From the NCBI RefSeq assembly GCF_002754935.1, contig NZ_CP018092.1:1240001-1304000 (forward strand): a stretch of DNA of 64,000 nt, given 5' to 3'. Of this stretch, positions 9,595-18,094 are shown one piece after another. This stretch comes from Thermostichus lividus PCC 6715 (GTDB taxonomy: Bacteria; Cyanobacteriota; Cyanobacteriia; Thermosynechococcales; Thermosynechococcaceae). Under the pieces are notes generated by a model that saw nothing but the letters and a program-made list of their open reading frames with translations, did not search any database and was not told the DNA's origin. Position 1 is the first letter of the stretch. Every line of letters begins with the position of its first letter. Position numbers and translations under genes: made by a program.

Positions 9595-9802
9595 GAAGCC
9601 CCGTACTTCAGTGCGGGGAGGAAAGCTCCTTTAGCAACTTCAGTTGTTTTAGGTTATAATTGTACTGCGGACACCAGAAACGGTTGTTCAAGGCACTGGT
9701 AACGGTCGATTGGGGGTGTTGTAAACCACCCCAGAGGCTCGCGGTTGGCTTGCTAACTGCAGGGCTACTAAAAGCTCCCTGCTTTAGCTGGGAGTAGTTT
9801 AC
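9595..9802 (+). mobile_element. internally deleted IS200/IS605-type element with tnpB tail
   Basis: About 208 bases bounded by hairpins. The left hairpin is CCCCG(TACTTCAGTG)CGGGG at 9599-9618, followed by GAGG. The right end is an imperfect stem CTCCCTGC/GCTGGGAG (about 9776-9793) followed by TAGTTTAC. Between them the + strand encodes a TnpB-like C-terminal tail (CGHQKRLFKALVTVDWG, later AVGLLTAGLLKAP, then stop). Bases 9741-9802 align by eye with the right end of the complete tnpB element at 34.2 kb and the solo end at 26.7 kb: a TTGGCTTGCTAACT stem-loop, GGGCTAC, a GC hairpin, then AGTTTACA. So this is a decayed tnpB element that kept its guide-RNA-encoding end. It lies between psaE and the next small gene. 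Confidence 0.7.
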
Positions 9803-9814
9803 AGAACACCTGTA

Positions 9815-10063
9815 ATGCAGATCCTTGAGCACATTGACGATTCTCTGCGTTTGCGCGATCGCCCACGACTGCTGTGGTTTCTTGGTGGCTTGTTTCTCCT
9901 TGCTAGCGGCGCAATCCCCGTTGCCTTTGGCCACCATGAACTGTTGTGCCAGCGCCAAACAGAACCCTTGACCTGTGTGCTCACCAATACCTACGCGCTG
10001 CATCAACAACGCCTGAACATCCCCATTGCTAACCTGCGCCGCGCCCACTTAAGGGCGAAGTAG
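9815..10063 (+). CDS. truncated small membrane protein, unrecognised
   Basis: 82 residues: a charged N-terminus, one strong membrane segment (about residues 19-41, LLWFLGGLFLLASGAIPVAF), then a short region with two cysteines (LLCQRQ, LTCVLT) ending in NLRRAHLR. It resembles the N-terminal half of longer cyanobacterial membrane proteins of unknown function, and probably lost its C-terminal half. The gene begins only 13 bases after the right end of the mini-IS and its 3' end runs 15 bases into convergent trmB, so an insertion and rearrangement may have trimmed both ends. Confidence 0.45.
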   Translation: MQILEHIDDSLRLRDRPRLLWFLGGLFLLASGAIPVAFGHHELLCQRQTEPLTCVLTNTYALHQQRLNIPIANLRRAHLRAK

Positions 10064-10690
10064 CACCCCTTGCCAACGGTAAACGGGTAACCCCTGCGCC
10101 AAAACGTACTGCTCCCGCTCTGTGGTCACAGGCCATGGGCTTTGGGGCAGCCAATCGGGTGGTGACGCGGCAAAGGCAGGATGGGCGCGGAACTGCTGCA
10201 CCATGGCAACGGCAACCTCGAGGACATCGGACTGGAGAATGACACGGCCACCGGGACAGAGGTGCTGCGCAAGGGTTGCCACCAGATCGGGGGTGACCAC
10301 TCGCCGCTTGTGGTGCCGCCGCTTAAACCATGGATCCGGAAATTGGATACTCACCGTTTGCAGCGGTACGCCTTGGAGTAGCCTCCCTAGGTGGGCATTT
10401 GCATTACCCCATAGATAATGCAGGTTCAACAGGCCATGGCGATCGCGGCGTTCATTCGCCGCCACAACCAACGGATAGCGAATTTCTAGGCCAAGGAAAT
10501 TTTGCTCAGGATGCAGGGCCGCCATCTGCAATAGAAACGTGCCACGCGCTGAGCCAATATCTAGATGTAATGGCTGGGACGCGATGGCGTAGATGCGTGA
10601 CCAATCCGGTACCGCAACCTCTTGCTGAAACCTGCGACTGAGGGGGTTGACGTGCTGTCGTAACCGCACAACAGTGGTGCGATCGCCCAT
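10049..10690 (-). CDS. trmB: tRNA (guanine-N7-)-methyltransferase TrmB
   Basis: An SAM-dependent class I methyltransferase that makes m7G46 in the variable loop of tRNAs. SAM-binding motif I is in LHLDIGSARGTFL, followed by NFLGLEIRYPLV. The family hallmark is QFPDPWFKRRHHKRRVV, and the C-terminal substrate region is ATTEREQ-like (TTEREQYVLAQG). Length 213 residues is normal. It lies 12 bases downstream of rpmB on the same strand and probably shares its transcript. Confidence 0.94.
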   Translation of the reverse strand: MGDRTTVVRLRQHVNPLSRRFQQEVAVPDWSRIYAIASQPLHLDIGSARGTFLLQMAALHPEQNFLGLEIRYPLVVAANERRDRHGLLNLHYLWGNANAHLGRLLQGVPLQTVSIQFPDPWFKRRHHKRRVVTPDLVATLAQHLCPGGRVILQSDVLEVAVAMVQQFRAHPAFAASPPDWLPQSPWPVTTEREQYVLAQGLPVYRWQGVLLRP

Positions 10691-10702
10691 ACTCTAGAGC
10701 GT

Positions 10703-10939
10703 CTAAAGCTTATTGAGATTCAAGCCCGCTTCCTTAGCAAAAGCTGCTAAGCCTTTACGCTCAAGGGTTTTAATGGCTTTTGTCGAAAGGCGCAGCCGCA
10801 CCCAACGCTTACCCTCTGGCCACCATACCCGTTTCCATTGCAGGTTCACTTCTTGCAGCTTTTTTGTCCGCCGATGGGAGTGGGAAATGGCGTAGGCGTT
10901 ATTGGCCTTTTTTCCGGTGAGTTGACAAACGCGGCTCAT
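10703..10939 (-). CDS. rpmB: 50S ribosomal protein L28
   Basis: A 78-residue ribosomal protein: [22 protein letters not shown] at the N-terminus and [21 protein letters not shown] toward the C-terminus. The frame is open eight codons further upstream, but the conserved start is the ATG at 10937-10939. It is followed at 12 bases by trmB. Confidence 0.96.
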   Translation of the reverse strand: MSRVCQLTGKKANNAYAISHSHRRTKKLQEVNLQWKRVWWPEGKRWVRLRLSTKAIKTLERKGLAAFAKEAGLNLNKL

Positions 10940-11207
10940 AATCTTAAGTCCCTTGCAAGGCAATTGCTAGTCGTTAGACATAACCAAGTCCTTCATTCTA
11001 GCATAGAAACGTGCTTCAGCCTGTAAATCATTGGTGTGCTCCTCACACCTCAAGGCGCGGAAGTCTAGATTCGGCGGGCTGAGCCTCTCTAATTCTTCGC
11101 TCAGCGTATCCCACAGCTAAGGCAGGGGGCTTTATGCTCACCTTTGGTAAACTAAACACAAACCTGCCGAGTTGCTATCGCGTTGTGGCACGGATGCTAG
11201 AGCTAAG
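10940..11207. other. intergenic region between rpmB and lytic transglycosylase
   Basis: 268 bases between divergent genes. It holds a small hairpin GGTGTG-CTCCT-CACACC near 11033-11049 and, near 11127-11150, CAGGGGGCTTTATGCTC. The latter resembles the left-end hairpins of IS200/IS605-type elements elsewhere in the window (compare 60375-60395). No gene is visible. The IS likeness is weak. Confidence 0.35.
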
Positions 11208-13334
11208 GTGAAACTTTTGCCGAAACGACACTCTACGGCAGTCTCTCGGCGCTGGCGAAACTGGCTTTTACTGGCACTGGCACCAGTCCTAGTGATGGTG
11301 GGAGCGATCGTTGCGCGGCAGTATTGGTCTGCTCCGCCGTTAGAGACTCTCTATCCACTCACCCTAGAGGTTCCTCCCCAACGCCGCGCTCAGTTAGAAG
11401 AGTGGGCACAGGCCAAAGATCCCCTTAAACGCGATCGCGCCCGCTACTTGCTGGCGGTGGATGCGCTGCGACACAACGCCCCACAGGAAAGTTTGCGGTG
11501 GCTTGAAAATTTAGAGGCCACCTACCGACCCATGGCGGCACGGATTCTCCTGCTGCGCTCAGATGCCTATCGGCAAGCGGGTCAAGGACGCAAGGCAACG
11601 CAGACATGGCAGCAGCTGATCCGCGACTATGGCAAGGAGCCGGAAGCCGCCGTGGCGTTGCTCAACCTCCAGCAGCCCGACCGGGCGATCGCCCAGTTTC
11701 CGCAGCATCCCGCCGTAGTGAACTATGTCCACACCCAGTTACAAAACAGCCCGGATCACGTCCCCTACCTCAAGCTGGTGGCTCGTTATGGGCTGTATCT
11801 TAAAGACTATGGCACCTATCTAGAGATTCTGCGGCAGCGTTACCCTCAGGAGTTAACCCCCGCTGACTGGGAGGCGATCGCCTTTGGCTATTGGGAAAAG
11901 ATGCAGTATGCCCCTGCCGCCGCCGCCTATGACCGTGCGCCCCAAACGCCCTTGAACCGTTATCGAGTCGGCAGAGGTCGTCAACTGAGTAACGATACCT
12001 CAGGGGCGATCGCTGCCTACCAAGACCTTGTTCAGCGCTTTCCCAACACTCAAGAAGCCGCTTTAGCGCAATTGCGCCTTGCCCGACTGGCTAGCTCCCC
12101 AGCAGGTCGCCTGCCGCTACTGGCGATCGCGTTGAAACTGGCCACTAACAGCCAATCGAGTGCGATTGCGGCGGATGTGCTGCTAGAGCAGTATCGCACC
12201 TATCGGGAACTGGGGAATGAGACCGCTGCCCAGCGCACTCAACAACAACTCTTGCAAACCTATGGGGGTAGCACCGCTGCTGCTGAGCTTCGCTGGCAGT
12301 TAGCAGAGGCGGCAGCGCAACAGCGTCAGTGGCAAACTGCTCAACGCTGGGTTGGCGAACTCCTCAAGCTTAACCCCAATAGTGAAATAGCGCCGCGCGC
12401 CGCTTTCTGGCTGGGAAAATGGTTAGGAGAGGCTGGCGGGCTCCAAGCCCAAACCGCTGCGTGGCGATCGCTCATCAGTCAGTACCCCCATTCCTACTAT
12501 GGATGGCGTGCCGCCAGTTTACTCCAGCAACCCGTCGGTACCTTTACAACGCTGCGGCAACAACACCCCCGCATCGATCGCGATCGCGCTCACCCCTTAC
12601 CCCTGAGCGCTGGCAGCCCAACCCTTCAGGAACTCTACTTGCTGGGGCAAACGCAGGACGCATGGCAGCGCTGGCAATGGGAATTCCAAAATCGGGTCAC
12701 CCCCACTGCTGCTGAGCAACTGACCGATGGCCTGATCCGTCTTGGGGTGGGTGAGTATCTCGATGGTATCTTCATGCTTGAAAACCTGTTTGTGCGTGCG
12801 AGGAATGAACCCGATACCGCAACCTTTTTCGAGTCAATTCAGCGTGACCCTCGCTTTTGGTATGCTCTGTATCCATTGCCCTACTGGGACATTGTTCAAA
12901 AGTGGTCTGCTGCTCGCAAGCTCAACCCCCTGCTGGTGATGGCGCTGATTCGCCAAGAGTCGCGCTTTGAACCCGACATTCGTTCCGTTGTGGGGGCAAC
13001 AGGGTTAATGCAACTGATGCCAGACACTGCGACTTGGATTGCAGATCAGCTGAGCCTGAGCGATTTCTCCCTTGAAGACCCAGAGGACAATATCCGTTTA
13101 GGGACATGGTATTTTGACTACACCCACAATCGATACCAACAAAATACATTGCTTGCCTTAGCTAGCTATAATGCTGGTCCAGGTAACGTTAGTGATTGGC
13201 TACAGCGGTTTGATGCCAGTGATGGCGATCGCTTTATTGAAACCATTCCCTTTCCTGAAACCTATGGCTATGTCAAACGGGTTTTAGAAAATTACTGGAA
13301 CTATCTCCAGCTTTATACCACACCCCGTGACTAA
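11208..13334 (+). CDS. soluble lytic murein transglycosylase (SLT domain, TPR-like N-terminus)
   Basis: A membrane-anchored or periplasmic enzyme that cleaves peptidoglycan to 1,6-anhydro-muramyl products. One N-terminal membrane helix (NWLLLALAPVLVMVGAI) is followed by about 450 residues of helical repeats of TPR type (for example YLLAVDALRHNAPQESLRWL, AIAAYQDLVQRFPNTQEAAL). The C-terminal SLT domain has the catalytic Glu in LIRQESRFEP, then GLMQLMPDTA and ALASYNAGPGNV. The architecture matches Slt70. TTG 11172 is also in frame, but GTG 11208 is preferred because it leaves a standard basic signal-anchor. About 708 residues. Confidence 0.88.
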   Translation: MKLLPKRHSTAVSRRWRNWLLLALAPVLVMVGAIVARQYWSAPPLETLYPLTLEVPPQRRAQLEEWAQAKDPLKRDRARYLLAVDALRHNAPQESLRWLENLEATYRPMAARILLLRSDAYRQAGQGRKATQTWQQLIRDYGKEPEAAVALLNLQQPDRAIAQFPQHPAVVNYVHTQLQNSPDHVPYLKLVARYGLYLKDYGTYLEILRQRYPQELTPADWEAIAFGYWEKMQYAPAAAAYDRAPQTPLNRYRVGRGRQLSNDTSGAIAAYQDLVQRFPNTQEAALAQLRLARLASSPAGRLPLLAIALKLATNSQSSAIAADVLLEQYRTYRELGNETAAQRTQQQLLQTYGGSTAAAELRWQLAEAAAQQRQWQTAQRWVGELLKLNPNSEIAPRAAFWLGKWLGEAGGLQAQTAAWRSLISQYPHSYYGWRAASLLQQPVGTFTTLRQQHPRIDRDRAHPLPLSAGSPTLQELYLLGQTQDAWQRWQWEFQNRVTPTAAEQLTDGLIRLGVGEYLDGIFMLENLFVRARNEPDTATFFESIQRDPRFWYALYPLPYWDIVQKWSAARKLNPLLVMALIRQESRFEPDIRSVVGATGLMQLMPDTATWIADQLSLSDFSLEDPEDNIRLGTWYFDYTHNRYQQNTLLALASYNAGPGNVSDWLQRFDASDGDRFIETIPFPETYGYVKRVLENYWNYLQLYTTPRD

Positions 13335-13374
13335 CGCTCGCGTTCTGCTGGTATGGTAACCGTGACCCCCTCCT

Positions 13375-15646
13375 ATGACTCTCCCCCCTCAGCGCTGGTA
13401 TGTGCCGCCAATTGATTCGACTCTGTGTGAGTCCTTGATGGATGCATTGGGGTGCGATCGCCCCCTTGCGGAAATTTATCTTCGCCGCGGGTTGACCACG
13501 CCTGCCCTCGTGCAACGCTTTTTAGAGCCAGAAACCCTTGATTTACCCTCCCCCAGTACGGTTTTTGCAGATTTAGACTTAGCGGTAGAACTGCTGCGAC
13601 AGGCGATCGCCCGGGGGGAGAGCATCACCATCTGTGGCGATTATGATGCCGATGGGATGACAAGTACCGCCCTACTGCTGCGGGCATTGCGCCATCTCGG
13701 CGCAACCATTGACTACACTATTCCGTCACGAATGCACGAAGGCTATGGCATTAATGAGCGCATCGTTCGTGAGTGCCACCAGCGGGGGGTCAAGATTATT
13801 CTGACGGTGGATAACGGCATTGCAGCGGTACAGCCCATTGCCCTAGCTCGCGAACTTGGGCTGATTGTAATTGTGACGGATCATCACGATATTCCCGCTC
13901 AACTGCCACCCGCCCATGCCATCCTCAATCCCAAGCTCGTGGATCCTGATTCCCCCTACCACAGTTTGGCGGGGGTGGGGATGGCCTACATCCTTGCCCT
14001 ATCGCTGGCACAGCGGCTGGAGAAGCTGTGCGGGCTGGTGCGCCCCTTACGGGAGTTGTGCACCCTGGGCACCATTGCCGATCTCGCCCCCCTAGTGGGT
14101 GTCAATCGTCGCTGGGTAAAACAGGGGTTACAGACCATTCCCACGTCCTCGTTAGTGGGGGTACAGGCCTTGATGGAGGTCTCTAACAGTTTGCCCCAAA
14201 CCAATACCGCCCTGAAGCCCAGTGCCGTTGGCTTTCGCCTAGGGCCACGCATTAACGCCATTGGTCGTATTGGCGATCCACAGACTGTCATTGAGTTATT
14301 GACGACAGACGATCCTGCGACAGCGGCAACCTTGGCAGCCACCTGCGAACAGACAAATCGCACCCGTCAAGAATTATGCGCCGCCATTGAGGCCGAGGCG
14401 ATCGCCCACCTAGAAGCAAGGGGGGTTGATCCGGTCGCCGAGTGGGTGCTGGTGCTTGTTCAACCCGACTGGCATCATGGGGTGATTGGCATTGTGGCCT
14501 CCCGCTTAGTGGAGCGCTATGGCGTGCCGGTTTTTTATTGGCACCTATGAAACCCAGACCACCATTCGTGGTTCTGCGCGCGGTATTCCCGAATTTAACG
14601 TATTTGCATCTCTAGAGGCCACGAAATCCCTGCTACTCAAGTATGGCGGCCATAAAGCGGCTGGTGGGTTTACGTTACTCGCCGAGCATCTCGACGAATG
14701 GCGCGATCGCCTACGTGCCTTTGCCAAGACCTGTCTCAAGAAAGAGCAGTTGCGCCCCTTAGTCACCATTGATGCTGAACTCCACTTTAGCCAACTCAAC
14801 TGGGAATTTTACGAGCAGGTAGAACGGCTACAACCCTTTGGCAGTGAAAATCCGCAGCCAGTTTTTTGCAGTCGCCGCGTCACAGTTGTGAGCCAATCTA
14901 CGATGGGACAGCACGGAGAGCACCTCAAGCTCACCCTGCAGCAGGGCAATAGCCCACCCATGAAGGCCAAAGCATGGCGCTGGGGACAGGTGTTGCCCCT
15001 GCCCTCACCCATCGACATTGCCTATACCCTTGTCGCCAATACGTGGAACGGCGAAACACACTTAGAACTAGAACTACAAGGCGTACAGCCAAGCGGTGCT
15101 ACGCGCTTAGAGTGGCAGTGTCCTGAACCACCCCCCCACCAGCCTCCCCATTGGCAACCGTTATCGGAGAATTGGCTATCCCACCTCAGTGGGGGTGCTC
15201 TACTGTACGGCTATGACCGCCCCCTCATTCCCCCAGAAACCACCACTGCTACAATTCAGTACGATCGCCCCCGCTGCCGTTGCCAGCAGTTGATCCTTTG
15301 GTCGTTACCCCCCTCATGGACCCACCTGCGTTGGTTACTGGCGATCGCCCAGCCCCAAACTGTCCATGTCGGTTCGCGCATTCCCCGCATCCTCCCAGAG
15401 CCTGAACTCATAGCCGCCATCCAAACCGCCATTCTCAACACTGCAACAGTCAACCTGTTGGCTCTCAGCCAAGACTATTGGATCGCCCCGTGCACCCTTG
15501 TCGCTGTGTTACGCCACCTTGGCTATGCGTGTGAGGGCTTTGCCCCTACCCTCAGCATTGCCGAAGAGCTTGGGCGACTGCAACGGTGGTATCGGCTACA
15601 GGCTGCTCATCTAGCTCGACTCTGTGCAGATCAACCCACCCAATGA
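13375..15646 (+). pseudogene. recJ: single-stranded-DNA exonuclease RecJ, split by a frameshift
   Basis: A DHH-family 5'-3' ssDNA exonuclease used in recombination and mismatch repair. The first frame (13375 to about 14535) has the metal-binding motifs GDYDADGMTS (residues 88-97), VDNG and VTDHHDIP (Asp169-His170-His171). The second frame (to 15646) continues with RGSARGIPEFNVF, GGHKAAGGFTL (the DHHA1 motif) and an OB-like domain. The join lies in a T6 run at 14531-14536; removing one T gives VPVFIGTYE and a continuous protein of 756 residues. RecJ is highly conserved, so a sequencing error is more likely than a true loss. The C-terminal extension of about 190 residues is longer than in E. 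coli RecJ. Confidence 0.9.
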
Positions 15647-15817
15647 ACGGCCGATCCTGATGGCAACGCGATAGAGCGGTGGTTGGCCGCCGCAACCGCT
15701 CAACAGTTAAGGAATAATAAACCTCGCCGCTTTTTCCTGAATTTAAGCTAATGTCGAATACTTTTTGACTCACAGCACTATGCTACATTTGTGGGAATTT
15801 GATACGGTGAGGCAGGT

Positions 15818-17193
15818 GTGTTTATTCGATTCCAGCCACGGCGGCGACCAGCGCCTCCGGAAGAGGGACACCTCTTCTGGCAACTGGTGTTATGGATCGG
15901 GATCGGCTTTCTCTCCGCCAGCATTGGTGCTGTCTGGGGGCTGATGAGTCAAAGTACCCCCCTGATGCAACGATCGTTGTCGGCGAGCGAATGGCGGGTC
16001 TTCCAGCGGGGCGATCGCACCGCCGCTACCCTCGACCAACCCATCAATTTACTGGTCATCGGCTCTAAGGTACTCACGTCTGATTTGGAGGAGTCACCGA
16101 ATCCTCATCGCACCTACCATGCCCTTGTTAACTCCGTAGAGGGGCTATCGGACTCGTTACTGTTAGTCCGGTTTGACCCCCTCAATCAACGGCTGGTGGT
16201 ACTCTCAATTCCCCGCGACACCCTCACATTTATTCGTGGGCGTGGGGATGCCAAAATTAATGAGGCCAATGCCTTGGGCGGCCCCGCCTTAGCGGCAGAA
16301 ACCGTTAGCGATTTACTGGGGGGGTGCCCATTGATCGCTATTTCCGCATTAACGTTCAGGGCATTGAGCGATTAATCGATGCCTTGGGCGGCGTGACCGT
16401 TGATGTGCCCCAAGCGATGAACTACCGCGACGATAGCCAACGACTCTACATTGATCTCAAACCCGGTCGCCAGCACCTGAATGGCAATGAATCCCTGCAA
16501 TTTTTGCGCTTTCGCTACGATGCCCTAGGGGATATTGGCCGTGTTCAACGCCAACAGATGTTTTTGCGCTCACTGATGGAGCAATCGGCACGCCCGGAAA
16601 CCCTTGCTCGAATTCCCAGTATTCTCGGCATTATTCGTGAGAATTTAGATACTAACCTGAGCGTAGAGGAGTTACTGAGTCTGAGTCAGTTTATGGCTCA
16701 GCTACCGCGATCGCGCATTGAGTTTCTGTTGTTGCCCGGCAACTTCAATGGCACGGGGGAGTCGGAAATCAGTTACTGGTTGCCGAACTATCGCCGGATT
16801 GCTTGGCTCTCTGATACTTACTTTCGCGATACATCCACCGCCGACCCCCGCGAAACCCCTATCACCTATCCCGAAAATGTGCGGATTGCTCTGCAAAACA
16901 CTAGTCTCAGTGAGGCAGCAGTAGAGCAATTGCGCCACCAGCTTTGGGAGGCTGGGTATCGGGATCAGTTTGTGGCCGACGCCTTGAGCCAACCCATTGA
17001 AATTACCCGGATTATTGCCCAGCAGGGAGACTTGGCGGCGGCACGGCGCGTGCAACTGCTGTTAGGTTTTGGTGAAGTACGAGTCGAAAGTACGGGCGTG
17101 CTAGCATCAGATGTAACAATCCAGCTCGGTAACGATGCGCGCGATCGCCTCACGCCAAGCGCTCAACCTAACGTGTCCCAAACTGATCTGTGA
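15818..17193 (+). pseudogene. LytR-CpsA-Psr (LCP) family phosphotransferase, split by a frameshift
   Basis: LCP proteins attach glycopolymers from polyprenyl-phosphate carriers to the cell wall or envelope. An N-terminal membrane helix (about residues 22-44) is followed by NLLVIGSKVL, DSLLLVRFDP and VLSIPRDTLTFI with the conserved Arg. After the break come IDALGGVTVDVPQAM, LDLKPG-like LKPGRQHLNG, LQFLRFRYDALGDIGRVQRQQ, and a C-terminal LytR_C-like region. The two frames join at the G7 run 16318-16324; one more G gives LLGGVPIDRYFRI and a 458-residue protein. Start GTG 15818 follows GGCAGGT. The stop overlaps the next gene's start by GTGA, indicating coupling. Confidence 0.88.
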
Positions 17194-18086
17194 GTGAACC
17201 GTACGTTATTGGGGTTGATCTGGGTGGCACCGCCATCAAAATGGGGCGCTTTAGTCCTAAGGGCGACTGCCTCAATGCAGTGACATGGCCAACCCCTCAG
17301 CCCCCCTATCCAGAGGCCGTTCTCAAGGCCGTTGTCCAAGGGATTCAAGAATTAGACCCAGATGATCGCGCGATCGCGATCGGAATGGGGGTTCCAGGGC
17401 CTGTGGATGCCGCCGGGCGGGTGGCGCGGCGTGCCATTAACCTTGGCTGGTACGATGTTCATGTCAGTGACACCCTCGAGCACCTCACCGCAAAGCCCAC
17501 GATTATTGGCAATGATGCCAACTGCGCTGGCCTCGGCGAAGCATGGCTAGGGGCAGGCCGCCAGTTTCAAAATTTAATTCTGCTCACCTTAGGGACAGGC
17601 GTTGGGGGTGCCATCATCCTCAATGGTGAACTATTTGTGGGGCATGACGGTACGGCGGGTGAGCTAGGTTTAATTACCCTCGACTACAACGGTGCTCCCT
17701 GTAATAGCGGCAATCGTGGCTCTCTTGAGCAACATGTTTCGGCACAAGCCATTCGCCGCCGACTCGGTTGCGAACCCCACGAGCTAGATCAGCGTGCCCG
17801 CCAAGGCGATACCGAGGCGATCGCCTTCTGGCAACAGTACGGCCGTGAGTTGGCCGCTGGAATTGCCAGTCTAGTCTATGTGCTAACCCCCGAAGCCGTC
17901 ATTATTGGCGGTGGCATTAGTGCAGGCAGTGATTTGTTCTTTCCCAGCATGATCGCCGAATTAGAAGAGCGAGTACTGCCCACCTCACGGAGTAACCTAC
18001 AATGCCTACGAGCTACCCTAGGTAATCAAGCGGGGATGGTTGGTGCCGCAAAGCTCGCATGGCAATTTGTTAAGAAACAGTTTTAG
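17190..18086 (+). CDS. ROK family glucokinase
   Basis: A sugar kinase of the ROK fold, most likely phosphorylating glucose with ATP as in the cyanobacterial glucokinase group. The phosphate-1 motif is GVDLGGTAIKMG (residues 8-19). The catalytic Asp is Asp109 in IIGNDANCAG, and the ROK repeat motif is LTLGTGVGGAII. The zinc-site region reads GAPCNSGNRGSLEQ, so only one of the usual three to four cysteines is kept, as in other cyanobacterial members. The C-terminal signature VIIGGGISAGSDL is present. Full length at 298 residues. GTG 17190 overlaps the LCP stop by 4 bases and the RND gene follows after 8 bases, so these probably form an operon. Confidence 0.9.
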   Translation: MSEPYVIGVDLGGTAIKMGRFSPKGDCLNAVTWPTPQPPYPEAVLKAVVQGIQELDPDDRAIAIGMGVPGPVDAAGRVARRAINLGWYDVHVSDTLEHLTAKPTIIGNDANCAGLGEAWLGAGRQFQNLILLTLGTGVGGAIILNGELFVGHDGTAGELGLITLDYNGAPCNSGNRGSLEQHVSAQAIRRRLGCEPHELDQRARQGDTEAIAFWQQYGRELAAGIASLVYVLTPEAVIIGGGISAGSDLFFPSMIAELEERVLPTSRSNLQCLRATLGNQAGMVGAAKLAWQFVKKQF

Positions 18087-18094
18087 TTTTAAGC

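Noticed and set aside
9608-10048. A 146-codon minus-strand open frame across the mini-IS and the small membrane gene
   Set aside because: It runs antisense through IS hairpins and a more plausible + strand gene and has no recognisable motif.
11030-11075. A GCTCCTCACACC segment similar to the conserved CTCCTCACAC motif of the small RNA Yfr1
   Set aside because: The motif is paired inside a hairpin here, and no following terminator with a T run is seen. Yfr1 presents it unpaired.
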